DNA of 64,000 nt from NCBI RefSeq assembly GCF_003226325.1, contig NZ_PDOD01000002.1, forward strand, positions 186,001-250,000, in the 5' to 3' direction. This stretch comes from Salipaludibacillus keqinensis (GTDB lineage: Bacteria > Bacillota > Bacilli > Bacillales > Salisediminibacteriaceae). Positions 8,446 through 17,812 of the stretch are shown here, piece by piece. Under the pieces are notes generated by a model that searched no databases, had not been told where the DNA came from, and saw only the letters and a list, made by a program, of their open reading frames with translations. Within the stretch, counting starts at the first letter, position 1. Every line of letters starts with the position of its first letter. The translations under genes were made by a program, and so were the position numbers.

Positions 8446-9256
8446 TCGATGTCCCTTCTTTGAGCTTTTCAACTAACACTCTCTTAAGCTCTCTCAATTG
8501 ACTGTCTACTGAAGCATTGACTTGTCCATAAGGTGTTTCTATAAAGCAATCGTACTTATTCAATGATTCATCAGGAAAAACAAGCAATTCTCGTGTATGA
8601 AGAGCAATCCCTTGCAACTCTTTCTTGTGCTTAAGGGTTGTCTCATACCAAGTGGGGTGCACATAAATCTTCACTTCTTCTTGCTCCCTAACTTCTGTGA
8701 CCGCTTGTTTTACAAGGGATAACCAAGCTTGATCATCTTGTTGAAACGTCTGGCCAATAATCTTTTCAGCCACAGCAAAAGCTAGGTCTAACATCACTGA
8801 TTGGGAATCGTTGAGTTTATCGTGATAATCAAGTTTAGACCTTGTAACAGTGACGTGTGCTTGATTGATCATCTCACTATACTGTTTGATTCCTTGCTCG
8901 ATACCCTCTTCATAACCTTGGTTAAAACCAGCTTCAGCTGCTTGATTTAATCTAACATCCGCTTCTTCAGCCAATTGTTGTTTTTGATTTTTTTGGTCTG
9001 CTTTCCACTGGTTTACTTCATGTTGAAATGATTCCTTTAATTGGTCTAAAGCTTCTCGTTCTTGCTGTAACGTTTGAATTTGATCTTTATAGTGAATATT
9101 GTTTCCCGATTGAGTACGTTGTTCACTTCTGTCAGGCTCCTCATGTGAAAACTCTGTACGATGAAGGGCATGGACTGTCCGAAGTTGAATCTTCTTCTCC
9201 CCACTAGTGGATTGCTTCGTTAAGGTTGATTTAATGAGTTTAGACAATAATATCAT
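8432..9256 (-). CDS. fliH: Flagellar assembly protein FliH
   Basis: FliH is the peripheral-stalk-like regulator that holds FliI at the export gate. The protein (about 274 residues) has a long central coiled coil (about residues 55-120, with LQQEREALDQLKESFQHEV) followed by a glycine-zipper-like AGFNQGYEEGIEQGIKQY segment typical of FliH. The C-terminal V/A-ATPase E-subunit-like domain contains LDLAFAVAEKIIG and VKIYVHPTWYE. The start is uncertain: the ATG at 9256 and a TTG four codons later (MSKLIKS) both share the GGTGGAGG sequence inside the fliG 3' end. Overlap with fliG and fliI shows a coupled block. Confidence 0.92.
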   Translation of the reverse strand: MILLSKLIKSTLTKQSTSGEKKIQLRTVHALHRTEFSHEEPDRSEQRTQSGNNIHYKDQIQTLQQEREALDQLKESFQHEVNQWKADQKNQKQQLAEEADVRLNQAAEAGFNQGYEEGIEQGIKQYSEMINQAHVTVTRSKLDYHDKLNDSQSVMLDLAFAVAEKIIGQTFQQDDQAWLSLVKQAVTEVREQEEVKIYVHPTWYETTLKHKKELQGIALHTRELLVFPDESLNKYDCFIETPYGQVNASVDSQLRELKRVLVEKLKEGTSNEYS

Positions 9257-10250
9257 CCCCTCCACCACGAGCGATCACGATTTCACCTGCTTCTTCTAAT
9301 CGACGAATCACCGATACGATTCTAGTTTGGGCTTCTTCTACATCACGAAGCCGGACAGGACCCATGAATTCCATTTCCTCTTTGAATGTTTCAGACATTC
9401 TTTGAGACATATTATTAAACACGATTTCCTTCACTTCATCACTTGCTACTTTCAATGAAAGCTGTAAATCTTCATTTTCTACATCTCTAATCACTCGTTG
9501 AATAGATCTGTTATCTAATGTAACGATATCTTCAAAGACGAACATCCTCTTCTTGATTTCTTCTGCTAGTTCAGGATCTTGAATTTCAAGCGCATCGAGA
9601 ATAGTTCTCTCCGTACTTCGATCTACACTGTTTAACACTTCAACCACTGATTCTATGCCGCCTGCCTGAGTGTAATCCTGCGTAACCGATGCCGAAAGTT
9701 TCCTTTCTAAAATACTCTCTACCTCATTGACTATTTCTGGGGAAGTACTGTCCATGAGTGCAATTCTTTTCGCTACATCTGCCTGAACCTCTTGTGGTAA
9801 AGAAGAGAGTATTTGGCCGGACTGTTCACTGTCCAAATAAGATAAAATGAGAGCGATCGTTTGTGGATGCTCATTTTGAATAAAATTAAAAATTTGTACT
9901 GGATCGGTTTTTCTTGCAAAATCAAATGGCCTCACTTGAAGTGTTGAAGTAAGTCTATTAATAATATGCATTGCTTCTTCAGAACCAAGGGCTTTTTCAA
10001 GGACATCTTTGGCGTATCCGATACCACCTTGAGTAATATATTCTTGGGCCATTGCTAGTTTGTGAAACTGATCAATGATGTCGTCTTTTGTATCTTGTTC
10101 TACTTTTCTGACCCCTGCTATTTCTAACGTAAGCTTTTCAATCTCTTCTTCAGATAAATGTTTATAAACCTGTGCCGATACATCCGGACCTAAAGAGATT
10201 AGTAAGATGGCGGCTTTTTGTTTGCCTGTTAAATTTTTTCTCTTCGCCAC
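9240..10250 (-). CDS. fliG: Flagellar motor switch protein FliG
   Basis: FliG is the C-ring subunit that contacts MotA and generates torque. The 336-residue sequence shows the N-terminal LTGKQKAAILLISLGPDVSAQVYKHL FliF-binding domain, the middle domain with the EHPQTIALILSYL (EHPQR-like) motif that binds FliM, and the C-terminal torque helix region FEDIVTLDNRSIQRVIRDVENEDL with charged residues. The C-terminus, RLRDVEEAQTRIVSVIRRLEEAGEIVI, is standard. It starts 15 bp after the fliF stop and overlaps fliH. Confidence 0.97.
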   Translation of the reverse strand: MAKRKNLTGKQKAAILLISLGPDVSAQVYKHLSEEEIEKLTLEIAGVRKVEQDTKDDIIDQFHKLAMAQEYITQGGIGYAKDVLEKALGSEEAMHIINRLTSTLQVRPFDFARKTDPVQIFNFIQNEHPQTIALILSYLDSEQSGQILSSLPQEVQADVAKRIALMDSTSPEIVNEVESILERKLSASVTQDYTQAGGIESVVEVLNSVDRSTERTILDALEIQDPELAEEIKKRMFVFEDIVTLDNRSIQRVIRDVENEDLQLSLKVASDEVKEIVFNNMSQRMSETFKEEMEFMGPVRLRDVEEAQTRIVSVIRRLEEAGEIVIARGGGDDIIV

Positions 10251-10265
10251 TCTTTTCTCCCCCTC

Positions 10266-11852
10266 TTAATCCTCTGATAACCATGTACGAACAAGTTTTG
10301 AAAATTCTTCTGGTTTATCTTTGGCTAGTTTTTCTAATTGTTTTCTTCGTGCTTTTTCTTCTGAATCAGGTTCCGAATCGATTGGAGGAAGTTCATATTG
10401 TGACCGTTCTTCAACTGATATTCCTTCTGACTCATCACGATCTTGACGCCTTCTCAATAACAAGAATAGTAAGATAAGAATTCCTAATCCTAATGCTCCA
10501 ACGACATAATACCAATAAGTGGCACCGGTTACCGGTTCTTCAAATTCAACTTTCCCGAAAAATTCTTGTGAAGTCACAGTGACTCTTTCTTCAAGTTCTT
10601 CTGGACCCCATTCTGCTGTTAGCTCAGTATCAATGGATGTACGCACAATTTGACTTAAAATTTGTTGTATATCATTTAACCGTTCTTGAGGTAACGAGTT
10701 AGGGTCTTCAGGATCTGGAGGTTCCACCATCACTTGAATACTTACATCTCTTATTTGATAAGGGCTTTCTACGATATCTCTTGAAATTCGATTGACATCG
10801 GTGTTAATTCGTTCTTCAATTCTTTCGTAGTCCCCTTGACCTGCACCGACAGCACCAGGGAAGTTCGGTATGTCCGTCTCTCCCGCTCCAGGTACACCAC
10901 CTTCGGCCAGTTCTTCACCTTCATAGGTTTCTGTAATTCTCTCGACACTCACGGCTAAACCTTCCATATTCTCTTCATCTACGGGTTCCACTAATTCCTC
11001 TTGCCTGTTCTCTTGAGTGAAATCTACATCCGTAGAAATGGAAACAAGTACTTTATCTGGGCCAACCATTGTTCCTAACATCTGCTGTAAATCTCTTTGC
11101 AAGTCTCGTTCAATATCTCGTTGAATGTTTCGATGTTGTTCATAGATAGATAAAGTTGAATCAGCCATCGATTGATTGTCATTAAGCTCTAAATAACGAG
11201 ACATTTGATCCATAATGACAATGTTTTCAACAGATAGATTCGGCACACTTTGAGCCACTAAATGATAAAGAGACCTTACTTGATTTTCATCTAAAGAGTA
11301 GCCTGCTTGCATATTTAAGAGAACGGACGCTGTAGCTTGATCTGGCTCATCACCAAGCCAAATACTTTCTTCAGGTAAAGTAATCATAACTTGAGATCCT
11401 TGTACCCCATCGACGCTTCGAATCAAATCTTCTAGTGATGTTTGTATTGCAGCTCTTTCAAGTAGTTCAAATTCACTATCTGTTGTACCAAATCCCATAT
11501 TATCTCTGAAGGTCGAATAATCAATTCTACCTGTTTGAGGAATTCCTTCTGCTGCCAGACTAACTTTCAATTCGTCCACCATGGCTTCGGGAACTAAAAT
11601 AGACGTTCCATCGCTACTTACTTCATTTGATACCCCACGACTGTCTAGCGTCCCTTTAATTTCACCTGTTTCTTGAATGGTCAAATTCGAGTATAGGGGA
11701 ACATAGTTTGTACGAGAACCAAACCAGGAAAACAACAGGAGTAGAACTAAGATAAGTGTGATTGATCCTACTAGCAACCCTTTTTGATTTTTCGTTCTTG
11801 ATTGCCAAAATTCAGTTGTTTTATTTTTATATTCAATCAGTCTATCGTTCAT
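10266..11852 (-). CDS. fliF: Flagellar M-ring protein FliF
   Basis: FliF builds the MS-ring, the first membrane structure of the flagellum. From the ATG at 11852 the protein has 528 residues. Transmembrane segments lie at about 23-44 (LLVGSITLILVLLLLFSWFG) and about 438-460 (WYYVVGALGLGILILLFLLL). Between them are the ring-building modules with VSNEVSSDGTSILVPEAMVDELKVSLAAEGIP and DGVQGSQVMITLPEES. The C-terminal cytoplasmic tail that binds FliG is acidic. The start has GGGAGGA five bases upstream; a GTG four codons earlier is less likely. Unlike the usual operon, fliF is separated from fliE by about 520 bp, and its ATG overlaps the stop of a short upstream ORF. Confidence 0.97.
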   Translation of the reverse strand: MNDRLIEYKNKTTEFWQSRTKNQKGLLVGSITLILVLLLLFSWFGSRTNYVPLYSNLTIQETGEIKGTLDSRGVSNEVSSDGTSILVPEAMVDELKVSLAAEGIPQTGRIDYSTFRDNMGFGTTDSEFELLERAAIQTSLEDLIRSVDGVQGSQVMITLPEESIWLGDEPDQATASVLLNMQAGYSLDENQVRSLYHLVAQSVPNLSVENIVIMDQMSRYLELNDNQSMADSTLSIYEQHRNIQRDIERDLQRDLQQMLGTMVGPDKVLVSISTDVDFTQENRQEELVEPVDEENMEGLAVSVERITETYEGEELAEGGVPGAGETDIPNFPGAVGAGQGDYERIEERINTDVNRISRDIVESPYQIRDVSIQVMVEPPDPEDPNSLPQERLNDIQQILSQIVRTSIDTELTAEWGPEELEERVTVTSQEFFGKVEFEEPVTGATYWYYVVGALGLGILILLFLLLRRRQDRDESEGISVEERSQYELPPIDSEPDSEEKARRKQLEKLAKDKPEEFSKLVRTWLSED

Positions 11853-11905
11853 TTTTCCTCCCACACTGCCACTTCTTTAAATAAATTCGGAGTTCTACCA
11901 AACAT
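11849..11905 (-). CDS. Possible 18-codon leader ORF overlapping the fliF start
   Basis: An ATG at 11905, with a strong GGGAGGG ribosome site (11914-11920, 8 bases away), opens an 18-codon frame, MFGRTPNLFKEVAVWEEK. Its TGA overlaps the fliF ATG as ATGA. The arrangement is what a translationally coupled leader would look like. No homology is recognised, so this could be a regulatory uORF, a gene remnant or chance. Confidence 0.4.
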   Translation of the reverse strand: MFGRTPNLFKEVAVWEEK

Positions 11906-12374
11906 TACGGTGACCCTCCCTATCATGCTTTTATCACTGTTAGTGTCTATGTACGTATCAACAACTTGATCAAGCACTCTTTACCCTAAAGCGACTCTAT
12001 TAGTTTTTGATCTGCCTCCACTTATAAGCAAAACGGCTTACAACGCCTAACTTCTTTTGATTATGTTTACCAAAAGAACATTTTGGGTATTAGGAAGAAT
12101 ATGTAGTTTTTAACATATCGGTTATTACTTTTCGTCATCTCGTGTAAACAATCCACCTAATTTTCCGATAAAATGATTATAACCCTCATAAAATATAGAT
12201 GTATTCCGAATAAATTGAATATGTATTGACAACTACAGCTTTTAGTAAGCAAGTAGTCGGTGACGTATTTATTTACTTTGTTCTAACACATTGTATTTCA
12301 AATGATCTTTTAAGTTTTTATTGAAAGGATCACTTAGCAATATTTAAGAAGTAGCGCTTATTTAAAAATAAAGA
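11906..12374. other. Unusual AT-rich gap splitting fliE from fliF
   Basis: About 470 bp with no supported gene lie between fliE and the short leader ORF before fliF. On the minus strand it holds a perfect TATAAT (12176-12181) without a convincing -35, and a CodY-box-like 15-mer at 12159-12173 (11 of 15 matches to AATTTTCWGAAAATT). No terminator-quality hairpin was found. It may be a secondary promoter region or the scar of a lost gene. Confidence 0.5.
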
Positions 12375-12683
12375 TTATACTTGCATTCTCATGATTTCCT
12401 GGTAGGCTTCTATCGCTTTGTTTCTTACTTCAATGGTTGTTTGAAGGGTAACGCTAGCTTTTTCTGATGCAATCATCACATCATGAAGATCTACTTGTTC
12501 ACCCCTGGCCATTTTTTCTGTCATGTCTGCAGAATGAACTTGAGCATCATTCACTTCTGAAATGGCATTGTTCATCCACGTTTTAAATGATTGCTGTGCT
12601 TCATGCGGCGTTGATTGATTCGATGCCTGTGTTTGGTGTGGCTTCATAACAGAATTCATTTGTTGAATAGCATTAATATCCAT
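12375..12683 (-). CDS. fliE: Flagellar hook-basal body protein FliE
   Basis: FliE is the small exported adaptor that joins the MS-ring to the proximal rod. The 102-residue product has a Gln/Asn-rich N-terminus and the conserved helical C-terminal half with SFKTWMNNAISEVNDAQ, DLHDVMIASEKASVTLQTTIEVRNKAIEAYQEIMRM, the FliE family signature. It lies 17 bp after flgC, and the operon then breaks into the long gap before fliF. Confidence 0.95.
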   Translation of the reverse strand: MDINAIQQMNSVMKPHQTQASNQSTPHEAQQSFKTWMNNAISEVNDAQVHSADMTEKMARGEQVDLHDVMIASEKASVTLQTTIEVRNKAIEAYQEIMRMQV

Positions 12684-12700
12684 GTTTTTCTCCCCTTTTT

Positions 12701-13156
12701 TTACCTTCCAATTTCAAGTGCTTTCAGTAACATGTTCTTATGGGCGTCGAGAGTTGTAACATTTGCCTCATACGATCGTGTTGTACTCATCAAATCGATC
12801 ATTTCTTTTAAAGGATCGACATTAGGTAATTGGACATACCCTTCTTCATTGGCATCAGGGTGCTCAGGTTGATAAACTTGTTGGAACGGTGACTGGTCCT
12901 CAATGATATTTCCAATCTTCACTCCTTTACCTATGTCCTCACTTGTCCCCATCGCTTTATGAAGATGACTTTTAAAGCCTCCTGATTGATTGGGTTCCAT
13001 TGTGACCATTTTTCTGCGGTAAGGTTCCCATTCACCATCTACTAACCTACCTCTTGTAGAATCTGCATTAGACATATTACTTGAAACAACATCCATACGT
13101 AACCGTTGAGCTGTAAGTGCTGATGCTGAAACATTCATTCCATGAAACATTGACAC
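12701..13156 (-). CDS. flgC: Flagellar basal-body rod protein FlgC
   Basis: FlgC is a proximal rod subunit exported by the flagellar apparatus. The 151-residue protein has the family start MFHGMNVSASALTAQRLRMDVVSSNMSNADSTRG, close to the rod consensus although the usual N-M-A-N is N-M-S-N here. The C-terminus has the second coiled-coil arm, PNVDPLKEMIDLMSTTRSYEANVTTLDAHKNMLLKALEIGR. It lies 7 bp downstream of flgB. Confidence 0.96.
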   Translation of the reverse strand: MSMFHGMNVSASALTAQRLRMDVVSSNMSNADSTRGRLVDGEWEPYRRKMVTMEPNQSGGFKSHLHKAMGTSEDIGKGVKIGNIIEDQSPFQQVYQPEHPDANEEGYVQLPNVDPLKEMIDLMSTTRSYEANVTTLDAHKNMLLKALEIGR

Positions 13157-13163
13157 TTTTCAT

Positions 13164-13568
13164 CTACCTCCCTTGGCCAAGTACGGTTCTGACACTATTA
13201 AATCGTCCATTCAATCGATCCACTAACGTATTATAATAAATTTGATTTTTAGCCATCTCGCTCATTTCATGATCTATATCTACGTTGTTGCCATTATGGT
13301 TGTATGCCGTATTAGTCCGTTTCATAACAGTGGCAGCATCATTCGATGGTCTCCCGCCGAATTCCACATGACGATCGTCCCGTCTATGGGCATTGAGTCG
13401 CTGGCCTTCTTGAGCACGATTTAATTCGTGAGAAAACACCGTCTTTTGAGCCTTGTAATTTGGCGTGTCTACATTCGCTATATTTTGAGAAATGGTATTT
13501 TGTCTCGTCATAGAAGAAGATACAGCAGTTTCTAATAATTGATTTGTGGAATTGTTGATCAAATTCAT
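13164..13568 (-). CDS. flgB: Flagellar basal-body rod protein FlgB
   Basis: FlgB is the proximal rod subunit and the first gene of the fla/che operon. The 134-residue sequence has an N-terminal TRQNTISQNIANVDTPNYK rod motif and a C-terminal MSEMAKNQIYYNTLVDRLNGRFNSVRTVL arm. A His/Arg/Asp-rich middle loop is variable in the family. The gene starts the minus-strand flagellar series directly downstream of codY, as in Bacillus. Confidence 0.96.
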   Translation of the reverse strand: MNLINNSTNQLLETAVSSSMTRQNTISQNIANVDTPNYKAQKTVFSHELNRAQEGQRLNAHRRDDRHVEFGGRPSNDAATVMKRTNTAYNHNGNNVDIDHEMSEMAKNQIYYNTLVDRLNGRFNSVRTVLGQGR

Positions 13569-13960
13569 TCTTATTCCCCTTTATATAAAAAAATAAACTA
13601 AGAAATATCTTCCTTTTTAACCACTGTCTAGATGTATTTTATATAATATAGAACGATTTGTCTAACAGTCTCGGAAATTGACTTCACTTCAGTGAAATAG
13701 ACCTACAATAAATTAAGGAAATAGTCATATCGACATTTAAATATTCCACATTCGACTTTTAATGACAATATTTTTCTTTTCTCCTTTTATACACTATCAT
13801 AATTTTACATCTTTCTGTATGTTTTTATTTATTTCACACTTAAAATTTACGTGCACCTTAACACAAATTTTTTAAAAAAAGTCAATGGCAATGAAAGTAT
13901 AACTCTCCCCAGCCTCGATAGGCGAATGGATTATCAAACCCACAACAGGAGTAAATAAAG
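13569..13960. other. codY-flgB intergenic region, probable fla/che promoter region
   Basis: Almost 400 bp of very AT-rich sequence precede flgB and hold no gene. On the minus strand there are several TA-rich -10-like blocks (for example within TATATTATATAAAATAC near 13633-13650) and a GTCGATAT near 13725-13732 that resembles a sigma-D -10 element (GCCGATAT). I find no TAAA at the correct 15-bp distance. The promoter is expected here but is not resolved by eye. Confidence 0.45.
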
Positions 13961-13994
13961 AAAAAAAGAAGACTAATCAAAGATTAGTCTTCTT
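13958..13994 (-). terminator. Rho-independent terminator of the xerC-hslVU-codY unit
   Basis: Perfect 13-bp arms at 13966-13978 and 13982-13994 with a 3-nt loop (AAGAAGACTAATC and complement), followed on the minus strand by a run of Ts. It lies about 30 bp after the codY stop. Confidence 0.9.
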
Positions 13995-14025
13995 AACACT
14001 TTTCATATTGAAACAGTTATTCTGT

Positions 14026-14802
14026 TTAGTTCTTGTGCTTTTCTAACTCTACTAGGAACTTGTCATTAAGTACTTTGATGTATGTACCTTTCATTCCTAA
14101 AGAGCGCGATTCAATAACTCCGGCACTCTCAAGTTTCCTAAGAGCATTCACAATAACAGAACGAGTGATTCCGACTCTGTCTGCAATTTTACTAGCAACT
14201 AGTAACCCTTCGTTTCCGTCTAATTCTTCAAAAATATGATCAACGGCTTCAAGTTCACTATAAGATAATGAACTGATTGCCATTTGCACAACAGCTTTGC
14301 TTCTAGCTTCTTGTTCAATCTCTTCCGCTTTCTCGTGAAGGATCTCCATACCTACTACTGTAGATCCATACTCTGCAAGAAGAAGGTCGTCATCATCAAA
14401 CGAATCATCTAATCGAGCAAGAATAAGTGTGCCTAGTCGCTGACCTCCACCTTGAATAGGGACAATCGTAGTTAATCCATTGGCAAATAAGTCTTTATTT
14501 TCTACTGGGAATGCAGTAAATTCGCTGTTTATATCCAAATTAGATGAAGTTTCTCCAATTTTAAATAAGCCTGATGTATACTCTTCTGGAAATTGTCTTT
14601 CTTCAAGCATGTTTTTCATTCGAGAATTCTCAATTTCTTGCTTAATTGAATATCCAAGTAATTTACCGCGACGACTAACAATAAATGTATTCGCTTCAAT
14701 GACATCTCGAAGGGTTACCGCCATATCCTTGAAGTTCACCGCTTGACCAGCACTTTTTTGCAATAGTTCGTTAATCTTTCTTGTTTTTGATAATAAATCC
14801 AT
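14026..14802 (-). CDS. codY: GTP-sensing global transcriptional repressor CodY
   Basis: CodY senses branched-chain amino acids and GTP and represses nutrient-adaptation genes, including the fla/che operon in Bacillus. The 258-residue sequence is of typical length. The N-terminal GAF-like ligand domain ([17 protein letters not shown] to about 160) includes [23 protein letters not shown]. The C-terminal winged-helix (about 200-250) contains [43 protein letters not shown]. It is the last gene of the xerC-hslV-hslU-codY cluster, 14 bp after hslU, and is followed by a strong terminator. Confidence 0.98.
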   Translation of the reverse strand: MDLLSKTRKINELLQKSAGQAVNFKDMAVTLRDVIEANTFIVSRRGKLLGYSIKQEIENSRMKNMLEERQFPEEYTSGLFKIGETSSNLDINSEFTAFPVENKDLFANGLTTIVPIQGGGQRLGTLILARLDDSFDDDDLLLAEYGSTVVGMEILHEKAEEIEQEARSKAVVQMAISSLSYSELEAVDHIFEELDGNEGLLVASKIADRVGITRSVIVNALRKLESAGVIESRSLGMKGTYIKVLNDKFLVELEKHKN

Positions 14803-14816
14803 TATTCTTCCTCCTG

Positions 14817-16217
14817 TTATAATATATATTGACTTAAATCTCGATTTTTCACTACATTTTGTAGTTTTTCTTCTACATAAGCCGGTGTAATGACTATTTC
14901 TTCCATCGTGATTTCAGATGCTTCGAAAGAAAGATCTTCTAACAACTTCTCGAGAATCGTATGGAGCCTTCTAGCGCCAATGTTTTCTGTCTCCTCGTTC
15001 ACTTCCGTAGCAATTTCTGCAATTCTACGAATAGCATCGTCTGAAAATTTCAATTTTATTCCTTCTACTTCTAATAATGCTTGGTATTGCTTTGCCAAAG
15101 CATGTTTAGGTTCAACTAAAATTCGAACGAAATCATCTACTGTTAAACTATTTAACTCAACTCGAATAGGAAATCTTCCTTGTAGCTCAGGAATTAAATC
15201 TGATGGTTTCGAGAAATGGAAAGCCCCTGCAGCAACAAACAACATGTGATCTGTTTTAACAGGACCGTATTTAGTAATGACCGTAGATCCTTCTACAATT
15301 GGCAGGATATCACGTTGAACGCCTTCTCTTGATATATCTGCTGACTGCTTCTGACTTTTTCCTGCGACTTTGTCTATTTCATCAATGAAGATCATTCCCA
15401 ATTGTTCAGCTTTTGAAACAGCTTCTTGAGTGACTTCATCCATATCAATAAGTTTTTGAGCTTCATCGTCCGTTAATACTTTTCTAGCTTCTTTGACTTG
15501 AAGCTTTCGACGCTTCTTCTTTTTAGGCATCATGTTACCGAGCATATCCTGCATATTCATTCCCATTTGTTCCATGCCAGATCCTGAGAACATATCCATG
15601 AAATTAGCTTGTTGTTCATCTACTTCAATGCTCACTTCTTCTGTTTCCAATTCTCCTGCGGCAAGCTTTTGTGCGATTTGTCTCCTTCGATCCCGAGTTG
15701 TCGTTTCTTCAGAATCCGCTTCCTTTTGATCTTCTTCACTTTCCTGATTCCCTTGGAAAAGCATTTCAAACGGATTTCGGTAAGAAGATTCTTTCTTTTG
15801 GGATGGAACAAGATATTCCACTAGTCTATGGTTTGCATTTTGTTCTGCTCGTTCCTTTACACTGCCCATCTTTTCTTCCCTAACGATTCGGATGGACGTT
15901 TCCACTAAATCACGGACCATCGATTCTACGTCCCGGCCCACATAACCTACTTCAGTGAATTTCGTCGCTTCTACTTTAATAAAAGGGGCTCCTACTAATT
16001 TAGCTAGTCTCCGAGCGATTTCCGTTTTTCCTACACCTGTAGGACCAATCATTAAAATGTTTTTCGGTGTAATTTCCTCTTTCAATCCATCATTCAGCAA
16101 ATTTCTGCGATAACGATTTCTTAAAGCGATGGCGACTGATTTCTTGGCTTGTGTTTGACCGACAATCGATTGATCTAATCTTTCAACGATTTGTTTCGGG
16201 GTTAACGAAGTACTCAT
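14817..16217 (-). CDS. hslU: ATP-dependent protease ATPase subunit HslU (ClpY)
   Basis: HslU is the AAA+ unfoldase that caps the HslV peptidase. The protein has 466 residues from the ATG at 16217 (MSTSLTPKQ), preceded by a GAGGGATG site. Walker [16 protein letters not shown] lies near residue 58. The [23 protein letters not shown] block is the HslU pore region. The variable I-domain (about 110-235) is rich in Gln/Glu and has a Met-rich stretch ([14 protein letters not shown]) before the Lys/Arg cluster. Walker [10 protein letters not shown] follows. The C-terminal sequence ends in the RDLSQYIL tail that inserts into HslV. Confidence 0.97.
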   Translation of the reverse strand: MSTSLTPKQIVERLDQSIVGQTQAKKSVAIALRNRYRRNLLNDGLKEEITPKNILMIGPTGVGKTEIARRLAKLVGAPFIKVEATKFTEVGYVGRDVESMVRDLVETSIRIVREEKMGSVKERAEQNANHRLVEYLVPSQKKESSYRNPFEMLFQGNQESEEDQKEADSEETTTRDRRRQIAQKLAAGELETEEVSIEVDEQQANFMDMFSGSGMEQMGMNMQDMLGNMMPKKKKRRKLQVKEARKVLTDDEAQKLIDMDEVTQEAVSKAEQLGMIFIDEIDKVAGKSQKQSADISREGVQRDILPIVEGSTVITKYGPVKTDHMLFVAAGAFHFSKPSDLIPELQGRFPIRVELNSLTVDDFVRILVEPKHALAKQYQALLEVEGIKLKFSDDAIRRIAEIATEVNEETENIGARRLHTILEKLLEDLSFEASEITMEEIVITPAYVEEKLQNVVKNRDLSQYIL

Positions 16218-16270
16218 AATATCATCCCTCACTTATTCAATCAGAGTATATCTTTCCATCTTCGGTATGC

Positions 16271-16819
16271 TTAGTCAACGGCCAATTCTTCGACGATAAT
16301 TTGGTGATTTGTATAGACACATATATCAGCGGCTGTCTTCAGACTAGCTTCTGCAATTTCTTTAGCTGATAAATGCTCTGCATATTCCTTTAAAGCTCTC
16401 CCTGCTGATAAAGCATACGTACCACCTGAACCGATTGCAAGAATGCCGTCGTCAGGTTCAATGACTTCTCCAGTTCCAGCTATGAGATATAAATTCGTTT
16501 TATCCATAACTACAAGCATGGCTTCTAATTTCCTTAGAACACGATCACTGCGCCACTCTTTTGCAAGTTCAACCGCTGCTCTTTGCAAATTGCCACCAAA
16601 TTCTTCTAATTTACCTTCAAATTTCTCGTAAAGTGTAAACGCGTCTGCCACAGAGCCAGCAAATCCTGCTATTACCTTGCCTCTATAGAGTCTACGTACC
16701 TTCTTAGCGGAATGTTTCATTACCACAGCATTTCCGAAAGTCACTTGGCCATCTCCTGCAATGGCAGACCCGCCATTGTGCTGAATCGCAAAGATTGTTG
16801 TGCCTTTGATTTGATCCAC
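16271..16819 (-). CDS. hslV: ATP-dependent protease peptidase subunit HslV (ClpQ)
   Basis: HslV is the proteasome-beta-like chamber of the HslUV protease. I start it at the GTG at 16819 ([11 protein letters not shown]), with AAGGAAGGA upstream, giving 182 residues; a longer frame into xerC has no support. The sequence has [43 protein letters not shown] and [11 protein letters not shown]. The residue after the initiator is Asp, not the Ser or Thr that would act directly as N-terminal nucleophile. The conserved Thr pair sits at positions 7-8, so a short propeptide would have to be removed. Confidence 0.95.
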   Translation of the reverse strand: MDQIKGTTIFAIQHNGGSAIAGDGQVTFGNAVVMKHSAKKVRRLYRGKVIAGFAGSVADAFTLYEKFEGKLEEFGGNLQRAAVELAKEWRSDRVLRKLEAMLVVMDKTNLYLIAGTGEVIEPDDGILAIGSGGTYALSAGRALKEYAEHLSAKEIAEASLKTAADICVYTNHQIIVEELAVD

Positions 16820-16844
16820 TATGCATCTTCCTTCCTTACTATCT

Positions 16845-17741
16845 CTAAGCTCTCGGGTGAGATGATCGATACACATCTCTAAGACGATCTTTTGTCACGT
16901 GAGTATAAACTTGCGTCGAGGCCAAGTCACTATGACCCAGTAACTCTTGGACCGTCCGCAGATCCGCCCCTTCATTTAAAAGATGAGTGGCGAATGTATG
17001 ACGCAAAGCGTGAGGACTCATCCTCGAAGATACAGCTGCATCTTTTACGACCTTGTTTAAGATCTTTCTAATACTGCGTGCTTCAAGTTTCCATCCTCGA
17101 TAACTTAAGAAAATAGCTTTCGTTGAATCTTTCGCCTTTTCTAACAGTTTCGGTCTACTTTCAGAAAGATAAACATTCAAAGCATCCATAGCATAACTAC
17201 CAACGGGAACATATCTTTCTTTACGACCTTTACCTTGAATGAATAATGTACCTAATTCTTTGTCATAATCGTTTATGCTCAAGCCTACGCACTCACTTAC
17301 TCGGATGCCGGTACCATAAAGCACCTCAACGAGAGCAAGATTGCGCTGACCTAAAATAGAGTCAATATCAATGGATTCAAAAATGGTCCGCATTTCATCT
17401 TCATAAAAAAAGGATGGTAATTTTTTCTCTAGCTTTGGAGTCGTCACCATTTGAAATGGGTTCTTCGGCAAATAATCTTCTCGAACAAGAAACGTCCAGA
17501 AAGACCTGAGCGAAGAAATCTTCCTTGCTACAGTTTTTCTTGCATAACTTTTGTTATGTAGCTCCGTTAAGTAAAGACGAATATCCACATACGAAACAGC
17601 AGCGATTGATTTACTCAAATGCTGCTCTGTAAACTGGCAAAAGTCATCAATATCTTTTTGATAGTTCAATATTGTATGAGCAGATGCGCGTTTTTCAATT
17701 TGTAAATATTCCATGAACTGTTTGACCCAAGTCTTTGACAT
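16845..17741 (-). CDS. xerC: Tyrosine recombinase XerC (CodV)
   Basis: XerC resolves chromosome dimers at dif together with XerD. The product has about 298 residues. The N-terminal core-binding domain ([26 protein letters not shown]) precedes the catalytic domain with the full set of residues: Arg in [12 protein letters not shown], His-x-x-Arg in [12 protein letters not shown], His in [11 protein letters not shown] and the nucleophilic Tyr in VYTHV. The ATG at 17741 has an AGGTGA site; an in-frame GTG three codons earlier overlaps that site. In Bacillus this gene follows trmFO, but here topA is the direct upstream neighbour. Confidence 0.96.
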   Translation of the reverse strand: MSKTWVKQFMEYLQIEKRASAHTILNYQKDIDDFCQFTEQHLSKSIAAVSYVDIRLYLTELHNKSYARKTVARKISSLRSFWTFLVREDYLPKNPFQMVTTPKLEKKLPSFFYEDEMRTIFESIDIDSILGQRNLALVEVLYGTGIRVSECVGLSINDYDKELGTLFIQGKGRKERYVPVGSYAMDALNVYLSESRPKLLEKAKDSTKAIFLSYRGWKLEARSIRKILNKVVKDAAVSSRMSPHALRHTFATHLLNEGADLRTVQELLGHSDLASTQVYTHVTKDRLRDVYRSSHPRA

Positions 17742-17812
17742 GTCCTTCACCTTTTTTGAAAAAATCGCTTGAAATTTTACGAAAGTTTGATATCATTCGT
17801 TGCACCAACGCT

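Noticed and set aside
11990-12145. 23-codon minus-strand frame (MTKSNNRYVKNYIFF...) in the fliE-fliF gap
   Set aside because: It lacks a good ribosome site and shows ordinary AT-rich composition; a chance ORF is more likely.
13600-13760. Sigma-D promoter for flgB
   Set aside because: GTCGATAT is close to the -10 consensus but no TAAA lies 15 bp upstream, so it was not listed as a promoter.
16271-16876. Longer HslV start overlapping xerC
   Set aside because: The extra 19 residues are not family-like and have no ribosome site, while the GTG at 16819 has AAGGAAGGA.
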